From NCBI GenBank assembly GCA_905233655.1, contig CAJOCS010000001.1, positions 1,004 to 65,003 of the forward strand: a DNA stretch of 64,000 nucleotides, in the 5' to 3' direction. This DNA comes from an uncultured Bacteroidales bacterium. GTDB lineage: Bacteria; Bacteroidota; Bacteroidia; Bacteroidales; UBA932. The notes beneath the pieces are model-generated. The model was given only the letters and a program-made list of their open reading frames with translations. It was not told the DNA's origin and searched no databases. The translations under genes and the position numbers were made by a program. Positions 61,548 through 64,000 of the stretch are shown here, in pieces. Within the stretch, counting starts at the first letter, position 1. Every line of letters begins with the position of its first letter.

Positions 61548-62699
61548 ATGAAAAAACTATTATTGAGCCTTGCAGCGGCCCTTCTGGCCGTTTCGGCATT
61601 CGCCCAGGGCGGCAACACCGGCGACGGCGGTCCCGACGGGGACTTCGCCTCCCTTTCCGAGCGTCTCCTGAACCTTGAAAAGAAAGGCGACGGTTTCAAT
61701 CTCTTCCTGAATTACTCCTCCTCGTTCCAGCTGGACGACAGCTGGCACGGCGCCTTCCGTGCAAAGCAGCTGAGGGTTGAGATGAAAGGCAACCTCGGCG
61801 AACATCTGAGTTACCGCATCCGTCACCGTCTGAACAAGAGCACCGTGGCTATGAGCGAAGAGAACTTCGCGAAGGCCACCGACGTAATGTCCGTAACCTG
61901 GCGTTTCAATGACAAATTCTCCATCATGGGCGGCAAGATGTGCCAGTTCTGGGGCGGATTCGAGTTCGACGAGAACCCCATGTACATCTACGAATTCTCC
62001 GAAATGGTGAACAACATGGACAACTTCCTCGCAGGCGCCGCCCTGCTGTGGTATCCCATGCCCGGACACGAATTCGTACTGAACATTACCAATTCCTACA
62101 GCGGCCGCTTTGCCGATGAATACGGCTGGGCACCCGCCACGGTGGACGGAACCCTTCTGCAGGAAGCCACCCTTCCGCTTAGCTATATCCTCAACTGGAA
62201 CGGCAATATGTTCGGCGGCCTTCTGGAGACCCGCTGGAGCGTGGGCCTCTACAACCAGGCGAAGGGTTATCAGGACTACATGGCCTTCCTCGGCCAGAAG
62301 CTGGTCCTGCCCCGTTTCCAGTGCTATCTGGACTGGATGAGTGCCTGGGAAGGGCTCGACCGTCTGAGGCTCGCCACCGCTGAAATCGGCGGCGCCGGTT
62401 TCCAGACCAACGTACACTACAATTCCTTCGTCCTCAAGGCCAACTGGCAGTTCATGCCCGGCTGGAACCTCATGGTCAAGGGCATGTACGACACGGCATC
62501 GGCCCCCGGTTTCGACAATTACCGTCAGGTCACGAGCGGAGTCTGCTCCCTGGAGTACTATCCCGTCCAGGATCAGGACTTCCGCGTGTTCCTCGCATAC
62601 ATCGGCCACAATTATAACTTCGACGCGGCAGTCGGTATCCCGAACGCCTTTACCAACCGCATCGAGCTCGGTTTCATGTACAGAATCAAAGCTTATTAA
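61548..62699 (+). CDS. Outer-membrane porin (OprO/OprP-like)
   Basis: 383 residues. Signal peptide MKKLLLSLAAALLAVSAFAQ, a Gly/Asp linker, then an outer-membrane beta-barrel with alternating aromatic strands (LFLNYSSSFQLDD, HLSYRIRHRLNKS, FSIMGGKMCQFWGGFEFDE) and a C-terminal strand NRIELGFMYRIKAY. Resembles the phosphate-selective porin family in general form. Its place between asparaginase and aspartase suggests it admits asparagine, aspartate or dicarboxylates (inference). It starts 3 bp after the asparaginase stop. Confidence 0.82.
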   Translation: MKKLLLSLAAALLAVSAFAQGGNTGDGGPDGDFASLSERLLNLEKKGDGFNLFLNYSSSFQLDDSWHGAFRAKQLRVEMKGNLGEHLSYRIRHRLNKSTVAMSEENFAKATDVMSVTWRFNDKFSIMGGKMCQFWGGFEFDENPMYIYEFSEMVNNMDNFLAGAALLWYPMPGHEFVLNITNSYSGRFADEYGWAPATVDGTLLQEATLPLSYILNWNGNMFGGLLETRWSVGLYNQAKGYQDYMAFLGQKLVLPRFQCYLDWMSAWEGLDRLRLATAEIGGAGFQTNVHYNSFVLKANWQFMPGWNLMVKGMYDTASAPGFDNYRQVTSGVCSLEYYPVQDQDFRVFLAYIGHNYNFDAAVGIPNAFTNRIELGFMYRIKAY

Positions 62700-62711
62700 T
62701 CAGATATAACC

Positions 62712-64000
62712 ATGTCAGAACAGAAATTCAGAATTGAGAGCGACCTTCTGGGCGAACTCCAGGTTCCGGCCGACGCCTACTACGGCGTACAGACCCAGCG
62801 CGCAATCAACAATTACAAGATCTCCAACACCAGGATGTGCGACTATCCGGAGTACATCGTCGCAATGGCCTATGTCAAGATGGCCGCCGCCGAGGCAAAT
62901 GCCAGGCTGGGCGTGATGGACCGCAAGATCGGTGACGCCATCGTGGCCGCATGCCGCGAGATTGTGGACGGCAAGCTCCACGACCAGTTCCCTGTGGATA
63001 TGATGCAGGGCGGCGCCGGCACTTCCGTGAACATGAACGCCAACGAGGTCATCGCCAACCGCGCCCTTGAAATCATGGGCCACAAGAAAGGTGAATACCA
63101 GTTCTGCTCCCCCAACGACCACGTGAACTGCGCACAGAGCACCAACGACGCATATCCCACCGCTTTCCGTTACACCTTCTACAGGATGAACAAGCAGGTG
63201 ATAGCCGCCCTTGAGAGGCTCATAGCCGCCTTCCGCGCCAAGGGTGAGGAATTCAAGGACATCATCAAGATGGGCCGCACCCAGCTGCAGGACGCAGTTC
63301 CCATGACCTCCGGCCAGGAATTCAACGCCTTCGCCAACAACCTTGAGGAAGAAATCGCCAACCTCAACCGCAACGCCGTTCTCCTGAAGGAAATCAACAT
63401 GGGCGGAACCGCTATCGGAACCGGCCTCAACGCAGTTCCCGGTTTTGCCGAGCTCTGCACCTCCCTTTTGAGCGAATTCAGCGGCGACTCTTTCGAGAAG
63501 GCTCCCGACCTCGTTGAGGCTACGCCCGACACCGGCGCCTACGTGAGCTACAGCGCAGCCCTGAAGCGTCTCGCCGTGAAACTCTCCAAGACCTGCAACG
63601 ACCTCCGCCTCATGGCTTCCGGTCCCCGTTGCGGCCTGCACGAGATCAATCTTCCTCCCATGGCTCCCGGTTCTTCCATCATGCCCGGCAAGGTGAACCC
63701 CGTCATTCCCGAGGTAACCAACCAGGTTTGCTTCAAGGTAATCGGCAACGACACCGCAGTGGCATTCGCAGCCGAGGCCGGCCAGCTTCAGCTCAATGTG
63801 ATGGAGCCCGTAATCGTGGAGTGCATCCTCGAAAGCCAGACCTGGCCCGTGAATGTGATGGACACCCTGCGCACCAAGGGCGTCGAGGGCATCACCGTGA
63901 ATGCCGAGCACTGCTACGACATGGTGAAGAATTCCATCGGCATTGTGACTGCCCTGAACCCCTACATCGGCTACAAGGCCTCCACAAAGGTTGCGAAGGA
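62712..64000 (+). CDS. aspA: Aspartate ammonia-lyase (partial, runs off the window)
   Basis: The first 429 codons are present and the frame is open at the window end. Converts aspartate to fumarate and ammonia in the cytoplasm. Class II fumarase/aspartase motifs: [64 protein letters not shown] and the signature [16 protein letters not shown]. Start [20 protein letters not shown] is typical. Usual length is about 470 residues, so some 40 are missing. Last visible member of the dcuB operon. Confidence 0.96.
   Translation, partial: MSEQKFRIESDLLGELQVPADAYYGVQTQRAINNYKISNTRMCDYPEYIVAMAYVKMAAAEANARLGVMDRKIGDAIVAACREIVDGKLHDQFPVDMMQGGAGTSVNMNANEVIANRALEIMGHKKGEYQFCSPNDHVNCAQSTNDAYPTAFRYTFYRMNKQVIAALERLIAAFRAKGEEFKDIIKMGRTQLQDAVPMTSGQEFNAFANNLEEEIANLNRNAVLLKEINMGGTAIGTGLNAVPGFAELCTSLLSEFSGDSFEKAPDLVEATPDTGAYVSYSAALKRLAVKLSKTCNDLRLMASGPRCGLHEINLPPMAPGSSIMPGKVNPVIPEVTNQVCFKVIGNDTAVAFAAEAGQLQLNVMEPVIVECILESQTWPVNVMDTLRTKGVEGITVNAEHCYDMVKNSIGIVTALNPYIGYKASTKVAK

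Noticed and set aside
1-64000. CRISPR arrays, tRNAs, insertion sequences, integrases or attachment sites
   Set aside because: No regular spaced repeats, cloverleaf sequences, transposase motifs or flanking direct repeats were seen.

Overview
The window comes from a fairly GC-rich member of the Bacteroidota, most likely an uncultured gut or rumen Bacteroidales. Evidence: two SusC/SusD pairs, many BACON, IPT and fimbrillin-type lipoproteins, Bacteroidota promoters (TTTG, 19-21 bp, TAnnTTTG), a Bacteroidota-type L34, an rSAM/lipoprotein gene pair and a LuxR-TPR regulator. The genus cannot be fixed from sequence alone. No tRNA, rRNA, insertion sequence, integrase or CRISPR array was seen.

Layout. 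(1) 1-5.3 kb: a hairpin-rich noncoding start, two tandem LRR_5 (BspA-like) proteins, a lipoprotein-like gene abutting a stand-alone SPASM fragment of a radical SAM maturase, and a membrane-anchored TPR/LuxR regulator on the minus strand. (2) 5.4-18.6 kb: a polysaccharide utilisation locus with SusC, SusD, SusE/F-like and fimbrillin-like lipoproteins, a beta-propeller lipoprotein and a GH20 hexosaminidase. It contains two very short peptides of one family (43 and 44 aa), each next to a fimbrillin-like lipoprotein. Two of its lipoprotein genes carry single-base frameshifts. (3) 18.6-22.7 kb: a TIGR02757 protein, upp, a divergent radical SAM/lipoprotein pair and a CE7 acetyl esterase. (4) 22.7-48.5 kb: a large hemicellulose locus, AraC - GH5_7 - SusC - SusD - two glycan-binding lipoproteins - GH26 - GH5 - GH5 - GH26 - GH130 - acetyl esterase - epimerase - GPH symporter - GH43 - GH31. 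(5) rpmH on its own promoter and terminator. (6) 48.9-59.0 kb: a BACON lipoprotein and four tandem fimbrillin-like lipoproteins, at least two fused to SusE/F-like modules. (7) 59.1-64.0 kb: dcuB - asparaginase - porin - aspA, with aspA running off the window.

How it works together. The hemicellulose locus encodes a full beta-mannan route: surface binding, endo-cleavage by GH26/GH5, import, epimerisation of mannobiose to mannosylglucose, and phosphorolysis by GH130 to mannose-1-phosphate and glucose. It also carries parts typical of xyloglucan loci (BACON-GH5, GH43, GH31 with a PA14-like insert, an SGBP-B-like protein), so I read it as a combined glucomannan/xyloglucan locus. The last operon turns asparagine into aspartate and fumarate for fumarate respiration. 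The features most likely to be undescribed are the short peptides paired with surface lipoproteins, the orphan SPASM fragment beside a lipoprotein gene, the rSAM/lipoprotein pair, and several promoters that imply leaderless mRNAs.
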